Shown: positions 44,384 to 53,146, counted from the stretch's first letter. The stretch: DNA of 64,000 nt from Xanthomonas sp. DAR 35659 (GCF_041242975.1 NZ_CP162488.1:4764001-4828000), one strand, 5' to 3'. Notes: generated from the sequence alone by a model not told the origin. Translations and numbers: made by a program.

Positions 44384-46462
44384 ATGGAACGGACTGTCAC
44401 ATTGGCCCGGGACAGCCCGGGACAGGGATGCGCGGCGGGGCGCGGCTGCGCTTATGATCGGGGCCGACTCCCGCGGAGCGCCGCCATCGCCGCCCTATCG
44501 CCAGCGCAGGACGCTCCAGCGGTCGCCTGGCGGCACAGCCTGCGCACCCGGCTGATGCTGTGGGGCAGCCTGATCCAGGTGGCGCTGCTGCTGGGCCTGG
44601 CGCTGCTGTTCTACCTGGGCGCGCGCCAGGTGGTGGTGCGCAACGCGCGCGAGGAGGTGGCCGGGCTGGCGCAGCAGACCGCGCGCAGCCTGGACGCGAC
44701 GCTGGGCTCGGTGCAGGTCAGCGGGCGCACGCTGGCCGCCGGCGCGGCCGGGGTCGGGCGCCAGCCGTTCAACCTGCGCAGCCTGCTGCACGCCACGCTG
44801 GAGGGTGACCCGGACATCGCCGGGGCGCTGCTGGTGATCGAGCCGGGGGCGCTGAAGGGCGACGACCGCGGCTTCGCCTGGCACCTGCGGCGCGTGCGCG
44901 GCAAGCTGATCGAGCAGCCGGCCGAGGCGCTGGGTTTCGACTACCGCACCATGCCCTGGTACCGGCGCACGCTGGCGGCGTCGGCGCCGTGGTGGTCCGA
45001 GCCGTACAGCGAGGCCGCCATCGGCGGCGACTACCTGACCACCTACAACCTGCCGCTGCGCCTGCCCGGCGACGGCCCGCAGGCGCCGGCGATCGGCATG
45101 GTCAGCGTGGACGTGCCGCTGAAACGGCTGCAGGCGATCGTCGGCGAGTTGCCGGCCGGGGCCGGGCTGCAGCCGATGCTGCTGTCGCCGGACGGGCTGT
45201 TCGTGCTGCATCCGGACCCGGCGCTGCGCTTCCGCCGCACGCTGGAGGCGCACGTGGCGCGGGCGCGGCCGGACCTGTCGCCGTTGGCCGCCGCGGTGGC
45301 CGCGCACGCGCCGGTGCGCTTTTCCCACACCGCGCCCGACGGCGAGCGCTACCTGACCCAGAGCGCGGCGGTCGGCGACACCGGCTGGACCTTCGCGCTG
45401 ACCGTGTCGGAGGGCTATACGGTGGCCGGGCTCAACCGCATCGCGCTGTGGGTGGCGCTGGGCGGCGGCACCGCGCTGCTGCTGTGGCTGTGGCTGCTGC
45501 ACCGCTACACCGCGCGGCTGGCGCGGCCGATCGAGGACCTGACCAATTCGGCTGGGCATTTCAGCCAGGGCGAGTTCGATTACCCGCTGCGCCACGTGGA
45601 GCGCGCGGACGAAGTGGGGGTGATGGCGCGCGCCTTCGATCGCGCGCGCGGTTCGATCAAGCTGCAGTTGGAGGAGATCGCCACCCTGGCGCAGGCGCGG
45701 CAGCGGATGCAGAGCGAACTGTCGATCGCGCGCGACATCCAGCGCGCGATGCTGCCCGGCGGGCGCACCTTCGACAGCGCGCACAAGCACCTGGAAACCT
45801 ATGCGCTGCTGGAGCCGGCGACGATGGTGGGCGGCGATTTCTACCAGTTCTTCGAGACCGAGCCGGGGCTGCTGTGGTTCGTGGTCGGCGACGTTTCGGA
45901 CAAGGGCGTGCCGGCGGCGCTGTTCATGGCACGGGCGATGACCGTGCTGGAGGTGGCCGCGCGCCGCCACGGCCGGCCGGACGCGATTCTGATCGCGGCC
46001 TCGCAGCGCATGGTCGAGGGCAACGACACCTGCATGTTCGCCACCGTGCTGTGCGGCCTGATCGACGTGCACAGCGGCGACTACTGGCTGTCCAGCGCCG
46101 GCCACGAGCCGCCGGTGCTGCTCGGCGCCGACGGCCACGCGCAGCTGCTGGCGCTGGAATCGGGGCCGCCGCTGGGGATCGACCCGCAGACCCGCTACCC
46201 GGTGATGCGCGGCCGCCTGGCCGCCGGCGCCACCTTGCTGAGTTATACCGACGGCATCACCGAGGCGATGGACGCGCACGAAAAGGCCTACGGCGCCGAA
46301 CGCCTGCTGGCCGCGCTGCAGCCCGGCATCGATGCGCAGGCGCAGTGCGCGCGGGTGCTGGCCGACGTGCACGCGTTCACCGGGTCGGCACCGCAATCCG
46401 ACGACATTACCCTGCTGGCGATCCGCTTGCGCCAGGATCCGACGCGGGAGGGCGCGGCATGA
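44384..46462 (+). CDS. RsbU-type serine phosphatase with periplasmic sensor and HAMP
   Basis: This protein of about 690 aa has two transmembrane helices (LMLWGSLIQVALLLGLALLFYLG; IALWVALGGGTALLLWLWLL) flanking a periplasmic dCache-like sensor. A HAMP linker (ARPIEDLTNSAGHFSQGEFDYPLR) and a PP2C/SpoIIE phosphatase follow, with GGDFYQFF, VGDVSDKGVPAALFMA, LSSAGHEPPVLL and YTDGITEAM as metal-site motifs. It should dephosphorylate the STAS protein encoded two genes downstream. It overlaps the next gene by ATGA. The start is uncertain: ATG 44384 is the best in-frame ATG before the first helix, but no ribosome site is seen. Confidence 0.85.
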   Translation: MERTVTLARDSPGQGCAAGRGCAYDRGRLPRSAAIAALSPAQDAPAVAWRHSLRTRLMLWGSLIQVALLLGLALLFYLGARQVVVRNAREEVAGLAQQTARSLDATLGSVQVSGRTLAAGAAGVGRQPFNLRSLLHATLEGDPDIAGALLVIEPGALKGDDRGFAWHLRRVRGKLIEQPAEALGFDYRTMPWYRRTLAASAPWWSEPYSEAAIGGDYLTTYNLPLRLPGDGPQAPAIGMVSVDVPLKRLQAIVGELPAGAGLQPMLLSPDGLFVLHPDPALRFRRTLEAHVARARPDLSPLAAAVAAHAPVRFSHTAPDGERYLTQSAAVGDTGWTFALTVSEGYTVAGLNRIALWVALGGGTALLLWLWLLHRYTARLARPIEDLTNSAGHFSQGEFDYPLRHVERADEVGVMARAFDRARGSIKLQLEEIATLAQARQRMQSELSIARDIQRAMLPGGRTFDSAHKHLETYALLEPATMVGGDFYQFFETEPGLLWFVVGDVSDKGVPAALFMARAMTVLEVAARRHGRPDAILIAASQRMVEGNDTCMFATVLCGLIDVHSGDYWLSSAGHEPPVLLGADGHAQLLALESGPPLGIDPQTRYPVMRGRLAAGATLLSYTDGITEAMDAHEKAYGAERLLAALQPGIDAQAQCARVLADVHAFTGSAPQSDDITLLAIRLRQDPTREGAA

Positions 46463-46899
46463 ACTTGCGATTGCAGATGGTGCCGGCGCTGGACGCGCTG
46501 GCGCAGTTGAGCGACACGCTGGAGGACGCGCTGCTGCGCCATGGCGTGGCCTCGGACCACGTGAGCCGCGCGCGGCTGATCGTGGAGGAACTGGCCTGCA
46601 ACACGCTGGAACACGGCCACCTGAGCAGCGAGCAGCCGCCGGTGGAAGTCGTGCTGCAGGTGGACACCGGCACGCTGGTGCTGGAGTTCCACGACAGCGG
46701 CCCGGCCTTCGACCTGCGCCACGCGCCGCCGCCGGACCTGGACGCGGAGATCGCCGAGCGTCCGATCGGCGGGCTCGGCCTGCACCTGGTGCGCCAGCTC
46801 GCCGACCACATCGACTACCGCCACGACGCCGGCCGCAACGTCGTGCGCATCACCTTGCTGCAGCCCTTCGACCCCGTCCCCCAGGAGTTCCCCGCATGA
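46459..46899 (+). CDS. RsbW-like anti-sigma factor/serine kinase
   Basis: This 146-aa protein has a GHKL ATPase fold: N box EELACNTLEHG (about 43-53), G1 box FHDSGPAFD, and G2 GGLGLHLVRQLAD. RsbW-type proteins bind a partner (sigma factor or other) and phosphorylate a STAS antagonist. It sits between the phosphatase and the STAS gene with 4-bp overlaps on both sides, so the three proteins are made together. No sigma factor gene is adjacent. Confidence 0.88.
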   Translation: MNLRLQMVPALDALAQLSDTLEDALLRHGVASDHVSRARLIVEELACNTLEHGHLSSEQPPVEVVLQVDTGTLVLEFHDSGPAFDLRHAPPPDLDAEIAERPIGGLGLHLVRQLADHIDYRHDAGRNVVRITLLQPFDPVPQEFPA

Positions 46900-47282
46900 C
46901 CACGTTGAGCCTGCAGATCGAGCCCGCGCAGGACAGGCGCCAGCGCATCACCCTCAGCGGGCGCCTGGACACGCACACCTACCAGGCGCTGGACGAGGCG
47001 CTGGCGCCCCTGCTGGCCACCCCGATCACCACCCTGGTGCTGGACCTGTCGCACCTGGACTACATCAGCAGCGCCGGCATCCGCTCGATCTTCAAGGCAC
47101 GCAAGGTATTGGCCACGCGCGAGGGCCGGGTGCTGGTGGTCAACCCGCAGCCGCAGATCCGCAAGGTGTTCGACGTGGTCAAGGCGGTGCCGTTGAACGA
47201 GATCTTCACCTCGGTGCAGGAACTGGACGAGTACCTGGACGAGATGCAGCGGCGGGTGCTGGAGCAGGGAGAGGGCGGGTAG
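46896..47282 (+). CDS. STAS-domain anti-sigma factor antagonist
   Basis: This 128-aa protein is a STAS domain with SGRLDTHTYQALDEAL, LVLDLSHLDYISSAGIRSIFKARK and EGRVLVVNPQPQIRKVFDVV. The serine in DYISSAG is the expected phosphorylation site. In the partner-switch model the kinase phosphorylates it, the RsbU-type phosphatase reactivates it, and the unphosphorylated form frees the kinase's target. It is the last gene of the three-gene operon, and a REP pair follows. Confidence 0.9.
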   Translation: MTTLSLQIEPAQDRRQRITLSGRLDTHTYQALDEALAPLLATPITTLVLDLSHLDYISSAGIRSIFKARKVLATREGRVLVVNPQPQIRKVFDVVKAVPLNEIFTSVQELDEYLDEMQRRVLEQGEGG

Positions 47283-47320
47283 GCGATCGCGCATCCGCCG
47301 GATCGCGGCAATCGCTTTCG

Positions 47321-47389
47321 TGTAGGAGCGGCTTCAGCCGCGACAGGCACCATCCGAAGGTTCTGTCGCGGCTGAAGCCGCTCCTACAG
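47321..47389. repeat. inverted pair of REP sequences (REPIN)
   Basis: TGTAGGAGCGGCTTCAGCCG.. at 47321-47346 and its inverse at 47363-47389 form a long hairpin with a short spacer. Other copies lie at 49126, 49229, 49299 (interrupted), 56933, 57021 and 61525. The RAYT-type enzyme at 36909 belongs to the class that mobilises such elements. Confidence 0.9.
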
Positions 47390-47531
47390 GGGATTGCGAC
47401 CTCTCCCGCGCAGCACACGAACGTCGGTGGACTTCGGGCGCACCCGCAAAGCGCCCCAGCGCCCTGAACCCTCCCCATCCATCACCCCGCCCCGCGGCCG
47501 CCCAGTCTTGCCGCCCACCCAAATTCGATAT

Positions 47532-47565
47532 ATCGTTTCGCAAAATTTAGACATATCGAAACGAT
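47532..47565. promoter_or_regulatory. inverted repeat at the PadR-family gene start
   Basis: ATCGTTTCG (47532-47540) and CGAAACGAT (47557-47565) are perfect inverse complements; the right arm overlaps the ATG. ATATCG also recurs. It is a likely autoregulatory operator of the PadR-family repressor. Confidence 0.6.
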
Positions 47566-48118
47566 GCCTCGCGCCACCGATCCCACCCCTCGCCCCCCAC
47601 GCCGTCTGTTCGACGAGGACGGCCCAGGCGCGCACGCCCGCGGCGGCGGGCGCGGCCAGCGTCCGCTCGGCCACGGCGACCTGCGCCTGCTGCTGCTGGC
47701 GATGATCGAGACCCAGCCGCGCCACGGCTACGAGCTGATCCGCGCGGTGGCCGAGCTGTTCCATGGCCTGTACACGCCCAGCGCCGGCACCGTGTACCCG
47801 ACCCTGGCGCAACTGGAGGCGCAGGGCCTGGTGCAGGCCGATGCCGATGCGGCACGCAAGCGCTACGCGATCACCGCCGACGGCCGCGCCTTCGTGCAGG
47901 CGCAGCGCGCGCAACTGGACGCGGCAGTGGAACGCACCCATCACCGCGCCCGCGCGCTGGTGCGCGCGAACGTGCCGGCGCCGGTGCGCGAGGCGATGCG
48001 GCGGATCAAGCACGGCCTGCTGGCGCGCCACGGCCGCTGGACCGATGCCGAAATCGAACGCGTCGCGCAGTTGTTGATTCAGGCCGCCGACGGCATGGCG
48101 CGCGACGGCGATGGCTGA
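47564..48118 (+). CDS. yqjI: PadR-family repressor, YqjI (NfeR)-like
   Basis: This 184-aa protein has a histidine/arginine/glycine-rich N-terminal tail (1-38). A PadR winged helix follows (about 39-115: LGHGDLRLLLLAMIETQPRHGYELIRAV, TPSAGTVYPTLAQLEAQGLV, ARKRYAITADGRAF), then a helical dimerisation part. E. coli YqjI is a nickel-inactivated repressor of yqjH and itself; its tail binds metal. The neighbouring YqjH homologue and the operator at the start codon support this role. Whether nickel or iron is sensed here is not determined. Confidence 0.85.
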   Translation: MPRATDPTPRPPRRLFDEDGPGAHARGGGRGQRPLGHGDLRLLLLAMIETQPRHGYELIRAVAELFHGLYTPSAGTVYPTLAQLEAQGLVQADADAARKRYAITADGRAFVQAQRAQLDAAVERTHHRARALVRANVPAPVREAMRRIKHGLLARHGRWTDAEIERVAQLLIQAADGMARDGDG

Positions 48119-48193
48119 GCACCGCCCGCGCCTGGCCGCCTCGCCGCTCCGCGGGCGCTGCGCGCTTGCCCACTTCCCCCAAGGACCTTCCGC

Positions 48194-48985
48194 ATGAACG
48201 CCCATGAACATCGACTGCTGCGGCATCCGTTGCAGCTGCGCCACCTGCAGGTGCTGCGCACCCAGCCGCTGACGCCGCACATGCGCCGCATCGTGGTCGG
48301 CGGCCCGGCGCTGGACGGCTTCGTCAGCGCCGGACCCGACGATCACGTCAAGCTGTTCTTCCCCAACCCCGACGGCGCCTTCGTGCTGCCGACGCTGACC
48401 GACCGCGGCCCGGTCTATCCGGCAGACGCCGCACCCTCGCCGGCGCGCGACTACACGCCGCGGCACTACGACGCCGCGGCGCGGGAGTTGACCCTGGACT
48501 TCGTGCTGCACGGCGACGGCGCCGCCTGCCGCTGGGCCGCACGCGCCAACCCGGGCGACCCGCTGGTGGTCGGCGGGCCGCGCGGCTCGTTCGTCGTCGC
48601 CAACGACTACGCGACCTATGTGCTGATCGGCGACGAGACCGCGCTGCCGGCGATCGGCCGCTGGCTGCAGGAACTGCCGGCTGCGGCGCAGGTCCATGCG
48701 CTGATCGAGATCCCCGGCGCCGCCGACCGGCAGGCGCTGCCGTCGCGCGCGCAGACACGGGTCGACTGGCTGGAGCGCAATGGCGTGCCGGTGCTCGGCA
48801 GCCAGTTGCTGGAGGACGCGCTGCGCGATTTCGAGGCACCGCCGGGCGATGCGTTCTATTGGATCGCGTGCGAATCGTCGCGCGCGCGGATGATGCGCAA
48901 GTTCGTGGAAGGCCGCCTCAACGTGCCCAAGGAGTGGGTGCGCGCGACGGGATACTGGAAGTCGGGGCGTGAGGAGCGGGAGTAA
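48194..48985 (+). CDS. yqjH: NADPH-dependent ferric-chelate reductase / siderophore-interacting protein
   Basis: This 263-aa protein has an FAD-binding domain (about 15-130) with DDHVKLFFP and the flavin motif RDYTPRHYD. The SIP C-terminal domain has YVLIGDETALPAIGRWL, and FYWIACESSRARMMRKFVEGRL binds NAD(P)H. It reduces ferric siderophores in the cytoplasm to release iron. It lies 75 bp after the PadR-family repressor in the same direction and is probably co-regulated with it. AAGGA precedes the start. Confidence 0.9.
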   Translation: MNAHEHRLLRHPLQLRHLQVLRTQPLTPHMRRIVVGGPALDGFVSAGPDDHVKLFFPNPDGAFVLPTLTDRGPVYPADAAPSPARDYTPRHYDAAARELTLDFVLHGDGAACRWAARANPGDPLVVGGPRGSFVVANDYATYVLIGDETALPAIGRWLQELPAAAQVHALIEIPGAADRQALPSRAQTRVDWLERNGVPVLGSQLLEDALRDFEAPPGDAFYWIACESSRARMMRKFVEGRLNVPKEWVRATGYWKSGREERE

Positions 48986-49125
48986 GCCTGAGTAAGCGGG
49001 CGAGATGCTGGTGTTCTTGATGCCGCGGTGAGTGGACTTTGTGCGCCCAGATGCAAAAAGTGCCGAGGCGGTTTCAGGTGTGATGCTCTGCCGCTGGCGA
49101 TGCATCCCGGTTGTTTCATTCTTCG

Positions 49126-49254
49126 GTCGCGGCTGAAGCCGCTCCTGCAGGGGAAGGCGATGCGCAGCTGAGGTGTGCTCGTCGGGACTGAAGTCCCTCC
49201 CACACATGCATGCTATCCGCGCGACCACTGTAGGAGCGGCTTTAGCCGCGACAG
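49126..49254. repeat. cluster of two REP families
   Basis: REP copies of the GGAGCGGCTTCAGCCGC family lie at 49126-49150 (inverse) and 49229-49254 (TTTAGCC variant). Between them, TCGGGACTGAAGTCCCTCCC (49181-49200) is a second palindromic family also found near 50518 and 61461. The 48986-49316 gap holds nothing else. Confidence 0.85.
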
Positions 49255-49298
49255 GAAAATGGAACCGCCGTTCGGAATGATTGGCGCCAGCAAAAAGC

Positions 49299-49316
49299 GT
49301 CGCGGCTGAAGCCGCT
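49299..49316 (+). repeat. left half of a REP interrupted by the IS110-family element
   Basis: GTCGCGGCTGAAGCCGCT ends at 49316. The missing part CCTACAG resumes at 50466-50472. Rejoining the two restores the REP sequence present at 47363 and 57021. Confidence 0.85.
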
Positions 49317-49532
49317 TGTGTCAAAAGAGGGTCTATCGTTGAAGGTGAGAGCGGGGTGCGGCAGGCCGTTAAGCCGCAGTGCCAAGCGAGCACGAGTAGG
49401 AGTCAGTGCCGCCGCACCCCGGTTCTCCTGCCTGACAAGCCCGAACAGTTGCCTGAGCCGGGAGCTCGAACATCACAAGCCTGGGCATTGGCAGGAGCGC
49501 TCTCGACCCTAAGTCTACTGCGGAGAACGTCT
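49317..49532 (+). ncRNA. candidate bridge RNA in the IS110 left end
   Basis: Two stem-loops can be drawn. Stem 49353-49362/49411-49420 (GGGGTGCGGC/GCCGCACCCC) encloses a 48-nt loop with AAGCCGC (49371-49377), equal to the REP left of the core, and GTAGGAG (49396-49402), the inverse complement of CTCCTAC right of it. Stem 49425-49432/49490-49497 (CTCCTGCC/GGCAGGAG) encloses ACAGTTG (49445-49451), equal to the element's right end (50456-50462). It also encloses CACAAG (49474-49479), the inverse complement of CTTGTG at the left junction. This is the target-loop/donor-loop logic of IS621 bridge RNA. Confidence 0.7.
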
Positions 49533-50456
49533 ATGCGGCGCTTTGTCGGGATCGATGTTGCCAAGGCCGAACTGGTCATTCATGTGCTGCCGGACGGACT
49601 GGCCTGGACCCAGCCCAACACGCCGCAAGGGCGCGTTGAGCTGGTCCAGCGTCTGGCGAGGCTGGAGTGCGAACGGATCGTGCTGGAAGCCAGCGGCGGC
49701 TACGAACATGAGGTGCTGCGGACGCTGCGGCAGGCCAACCTGCCGGCGGTGCGGATGTGTGCGCAGCGCCCACGTGCGTTGGCCAAGGCGCTGGGCATCA
49801 AGGCCAAGACCGACGCCCTGGACGCGCGTCTGTTGGCCGTGACAGCCCAAGCCATTGTGGCCCCCCCGACGGACGTGTTGCCCGAGCACCTGCAGCACCT
49901 GCGCGAACTGCTGGATCTGCGCAATGCTCTGGTCGGCCAGCACGACGCCCTGCGGCGGCGTCTGGAGCACATCACCAGCCCGGAGGTGCGGCGCCACTGC
50001 CAGGAAGCGATCGACCTACTGAAGCGGCAGAGCGATGCGCTGAAGCGAGACCTTCAGCAGCAGGCCGACGCGTGTTCGACCCTGCCCAAGGTGCCGGGGC
50101 TGGGGCCGATCCTGCGCGCCACCCTGGCCGCACGCCTGCCGGAACTGGGAACGCTGCCGCCGCGCAAGCTGGCCGCCCTGGTCGGGCTGGCGCCGTTCAA
50201 TCACGACAGCGGCCGCTGGCAAGGCCAGCGCCGCATCAAAGGCGGGCGCAGCGACGTGCGCCGCGCGCTGTACATGGCCACCTGGGCCAGCATCCGCGCC
50301 AAATCCCCCTTGGCCCAAACCTATGCGCGCCTGCAAGCGGCCGGCAAACCGGCCAAGGTCGCCATCGTCGCCTGCATGCACAAGTACCTACGCTGGCTCA
50401 ATGCCATCGCGCGCGATCAGGCTTCTTACGCGCCTCCCGTCATCGCTGCTGCATGA
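49533..50456 (+). CDS. IS110-family transposase (bridge-RNA-type recombinase)
   Basis: This 307-aa protein has an N-terminal RuvC-like DEDD domain (MRRFVGIDVAKAELVIHVL, Asp8 in GIDVAK; ERIVLEASGGYEHEV; KTDALDARLLA). A coiled-coil linker (about 125-185) follows, then the Tnp20 C-terminal domain (VPGLGPILRATLAARLPELG, FNHDSGRWQGQRRIKGGRSDVRRALYMA) with a serine used in strand exchange. It appears complete. The long left end and short right end match the IS110 rather than the IS1111 subgroup. Confidence 0.93.
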   Translation: MRRFVGIDVAKAELVIHVLPDGLAWTQPNTPQGRVELVQRLARLECERIVLEASGGYEHEVLRTLRQANLPAVRMCAQRPRALAKALGIKAKTDALDARLLAVTAQAIVAPPTDVLPEHLQHLRELLDLRNALVGQHDALRRRLEHITSPEVRRHCQEAIDLLKRQSDALKRDLQQQADACSTLPKVPGLGPILRATLAARLPELGTLPPRKLAALVGLAPFNHDSGRWQGQRRIKGGRSDVRRALYMATWASIRAKSPLAQTYARLQAAGKPAKVAIVACMHKYLRWLNAIARDQASYAPPVIAAA

Positions 50457-50659
50457 CAGTTGACTCCTACAGAGGGCGGCCGAGGGCGTGCCGCGGCTCG
50501 GCGAAGGGGTGATCCAGGTGTGGGAGGGACGTCAGTCCCGACTGCCCTCAATTGTCAGCCTTCGTGCGCAGCACCGCGTTGCCAGGGACATTGACTAAGA
50601 CAAATCCAGGCACATGCCTGCCGCCCGACAACCCCAAGGCAACCCCCACCTCCGCGCAA

Positions 50660-50690
50660 ACGAAAACGCCCGCCAGGCGGCGGGCGTTTC
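50660..50690 (-). terminator. rho-independent terminator of the yceI gene
   Basis: AACGCCCGCC (50665-50674) pairs with GGCGGGCGTT (50679-50688) around AGGC. On the minus strand it is followed by TTCGTTT. It lies 46 nt after the yceI stop. Confidence 0.8.
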
Positions 50691-50734
50691 GATCTACAGC
50701 GACGGCCTGCTCAGGCCGACGCCGCAGCGCAGGC

Positions 50735-51367
50735 TTACTTCGCGTCCTGCAGCGCCTCGGTGGTGATGCGGATCTTGACCTCGTCGCTGACGTTGGGCAC
50801 GTACGCGCCCAGGCCGAAGTCGCTGCGTTTGACCGTGGTGGTGGCGTCGAAGCCCAGCGCCGGCACCTTCTTCATCGGGTGCGGACCGGCACCGTTGAGC
50901 GTCACCGCCAGCACGACCGGCTTGGTCGTGCCCTTGATGGTCAGGTCGCCGGCCACGGTCAGCTTGTTGGCGCCGGCCGCGGTGACCTTGGTGCTCTTGA
51001 AGGTGGCGGTCGGGAACTTGGCGGCGTCGAAGAAATCGCCGCTCTTGAGGTGTTCGTCGAACTTGGCGGTGAAGCTGTTGAGGCCCGACAGCGGCAGGGT
51101 CACGTTGACGCTGGACTTGCTCACGTCCTGCGCGTTGTACACCAGGGTGCCGTCGACGTCGCCGAAGTGCGCGCTCGGGTTGGAGAAGCCGAAGTGGCTC
51201 CACTGCACCAGCACGTCGGTGTGGCTCGGGTCCAGCTTGTAGGTACCGCTGGTGCCCTTGACCGCGGCGGCGGCGGCCGGCGCGGCGAAGGCGGTGCTGA
51301 CCGGCTGGGCGACGACGACGGCCAGCGCCAGGGCCAGCGGGAGCAGCAGGGTGCGGGTCTTGTTCAT
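50735..51367 (-). CDS. yceI: YceI-family periplasmic lipid-binding protein
   Basis: This 210-aa protein has a signal peptide (1-28) and a YceI lipocalin-like domain. It opens GTYKLDPSHTDVLVQWSHFGFSNPSAHF and carries FDAAKFPTATFKSTKV, TVAGDLTIKGTTKPVVLAVTL and GFDATTTVKRSDFGLGAYVPNVSDEVKIRI. Members bind polyisoprenoids such as ubiquinone precursors; the ligand is inferred from the family. Its own terminator lies downstream, and the nitroreductase gene lies 90 bp upstream on the same strand. Confidence 0.92.
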   Translation of the reverse strand: MNKTRTLLLPLALALAVVVAQPVSTAFAAPAAAAAVKGTSGTYKLDPSHTDVLVQWSHFGFSNPSAHFGDVDGTLVYNAQDVSKSSVNVTLPLSGLNSFTAKFDEHLKSGDFFDAAKFPTATFKSTKVTAAGANKLTVAGDLTIKGTTKPVVLAVTLNGAGPHPMKKVPALGFDATTTVKRSDFGLGAYVPNVSDEVKIRITTEALQDAK

Positions 51368-51457
51368 GGGCGGAACGCTCCTGGAAGTTCGGTGGTTGGG
51401 AGAAACTGCGGCATGCGCAGGCACAACGGTGTGAGGGTGCAGCGAAAACGCGTGGCC

Positions 51458-52048
51458 TTACTCGATGCGCGCGGCCTCGTCGAAGCTCAGCCGCGGCGAG
51501 CGCGGGAACAGGCCCGCCGGGTCGCCGTAGCCGAGGTTGATCAGGAAGTTGGACTTGATCGCGGTGCCGGCGAAGAACGCGGCATCGACCTTGGCGTTGT
51601 CGAAGCCGGACATCGGACCGGTGTCCAGTCCCAGCGAGCGCGCGGCCAGGATCAGGTAGGCGCCCTGCAGGGTGCCGTTGCGGAACGCGGACTCGCGGCG
51701 GCCTTCGCGCGGACCGTCGAACCAGCTCTTGGCGTCGGCGTGCGGGAACAGGTACGGCAGCTTCTCGTGGAAGTCCTCGTCGTGGGCGACGATCACGGTC
51801 ACCGGCGCGGCCAGGGTCTTGGCCAGATTGCCTTCGGACAGCGCCGGCTTGAGCTTCTCCTTGCCGGCGGCCGAGGTCACGAACACGAACCGCGCCGGGC
51901 TGCTGTTGGCCGCGGTCGGGCCCCACTTCACCAGGTCGTACAGGGCACGCAGGGTCTCCTCGCTGACCGGCGTGTCGCGGAAGGCATTCTGGGTGCGGGC
52001 GGTGCGGAACAATTGATCCAGGGCGGCATCGTGCAGGGCGTCGGACAT
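51458..52048 (-). CDS. RutE/HadB-like nitroreductase family protein
   Basis: This 196-aa protein has the same length and order of motifs as E. coli RutE (malonic semialdehyde reductase). Matches are [86 protein letters not shown] and [10 protein letters not shown]. It binds FMN and uses NAD(P)H. No other rut genes are present, so pyrimidine breakdown is unlikely to be its main role; general aldehyde or nitro reduction is an alternative. Confidence 0.88.
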   Translation of the reverse strand: MSDALHDAALDQLFRTARTQNAFRDTPVSEETLRALYDLVKWGPTAANSSPARFVFVTSAAGKEKLKPALSEGNLAKTLAAPVTVIVAHDEDFHEKLPYLFPHADAKSWFDGPREGRRESAFRNGTLQGAYLILAARSLGLDTGPMSGFDNAKVDAAFFAGTAIKSNFLINLGYGDPAGLFPRSPRLSFDEAARIE

Positions 52049-52177
52049 GCGGGCGTTCCTTTGAGTCGTCGGGGGGGAGCCGCCGCCCGTGGGCAGCGGT
52101 CTCGGCGCAGGGGGGCCAGTGTAGAGTGGCACGATAGCCGCAACACCCAGCCGCAATGCAACGGATTACTACCAAAC

Positions 52178-53146
52178 GTGAAACGATCGGACGCGCCCTG
52201 GGCGATTAGCGACGGGCGCGCCGGCAACGCACGCCAGGCCGATGCGCTGGCCGCGGCGCTGGCCGGGGCGACGCCGCGGTCCGCACCGGGGCTGGTGCTG
52301 CAACCACGTGCGCCGTGGCGCTGGCTGGCACCACGGCGCCTGCCCGGCGCCGCGCAGGCCTATGGCCACGGCTTGGCCGAACTGCTGCGGCAACCGCCGG
52401 CGCTGGCGGTCGGCTGCGGTCGCCAGGCGGCGCTGGCGACGCGGCTGCTGCGCGCGCGCGGCAGCCGCGTGGTGCAGGTGCTGGATCCGCGCCTGTCGCC
52501 GCGGCACTGGGACCTGCTGGTGGTGCCCGAGCACGATCGCCTGCGCGGCGCCAACGTGCTGACCCTGCTCGGCAGCCTGCACCCGGTCGATGACGCCTGG
52601 CTGGCGGCCGGGCGCGCCGCGTTCCCGGCGTTCGCCGCACTGCCGTCGCCGCGCACCGCGGTGCTGGTCGGCGGGCCCGCGGCGTTGGCGCCATGGACTG
52701 CCGAAGACGCGACGACGACGTTCCGGCACCTGGCGGAGGACGTGCGCGAGTACGGCGGCAGCGTGTTGGCCAGCACCTCGCGGCGCACGCCACCGGCGGT
52801 GGCCGCGGCACTGCGCGACGCGTTCGCCGGCGTGCCCGGCGTGGTCTGGTGCGGCGAGCGCGATGGCCCGAATCCGTATGCCGGCCTGCTGGGCTGGGCC
52901 GAGCGCATCGTGTGCACGCCCGATTCGGTGAACCTGCTGTCGGAAGCGTGCGCGACGCGCGTCCCGGTGAGCGTGGCGATGCCGGCGGCGGCGCGAGGCC
53001 GGGCGCGCGACTTCCATGCGGCGCTGCGCGCGCGCGGCCGCCTGAGCGAACCGGCACAGGACGACGCCGCGCCCCGCACGCCGCTGCGCGAGACGGCGCG
53101 CATCGCCGCGCAGGCGCGCGCGCTGCTGGGACTGGATGGCGCGTAG
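52178..53146 (+). CDS. ELM1/GtrOC1-family protein
   Basis: This 322-aa protein opens PWAISDGRAGNARQADALAAAL, the signature of the COG3660/ELM1 family, and has a GT-B-like two-domain plan (PPALAVGCGRQAALATRLLRAR; GSVLASTSRRTPPAVAAALRDAF; RIVCTPDSVNLLSEACATRVPV). Plant ELM1 acts in mitochondrial fission. Bacterial members look like sugar-nucleotide-binding glycosyltransferase relatives, and their role is unsettled. GTG at 52178 is chosen as start; it is a short distance from the divergent nitroreductase. Confidence 0.8.
   Translation: MKRSDAPWAISDGRAGNARQADALAAALAGATPRSAPGLVLQPRAPWRWLAPRRLPGAAQAYGHGLAELLRQPPALAVGCGRQAALATRLLRARGSRVVQVLDPRLSPRHWDLLVVPEHDRLRGANVLTLLGSLHPVDDAWLAAGRAAFPAFAALPSPRTAVLVGGPAALAPWTAEDATTTFRHLAEDVREYGGSVLASTSRRTPPAVAAALRDAFAGVPGVVWCGERDGPNPYAGLLGWAERIVCTPDSVNLLSEACATRVPVSVAMPAAARGRARDFHAALRARGRLSEPAQDDAAPRTPLRETARIAAQARALLGLDGA

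Larger units (their letters stand above)
49317..50465 (+). mobile_element. IS110-family insertion sequence inside a REP
   Basis: The boundaries come from the split REP. The 1149-bp element has a 216-bp noncoding left end, the transposase gene, and only 9 bp after the stop. A CT dinucleotide flanks both sides (49315-49316 and 50464-50465), the core expected for the IS110/IS621 group. There are no terminal inverted repeats, as usual for IS110. Confidence 0.88.

Noticed and set aside
41706..44555. Very long open frame opposite aceE
   Set aside because: It is fully antisense to a strongly conserved gene. The product is valine/arginine/histidine-rich with no domain, an artefact of high GC.
44384..46462. 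A start of the RsbU-type gene at 44318
   Set aside because: It overlaps the aceE 5' region with no ribosome site. A later start is more likely, though the exact codon stays open.
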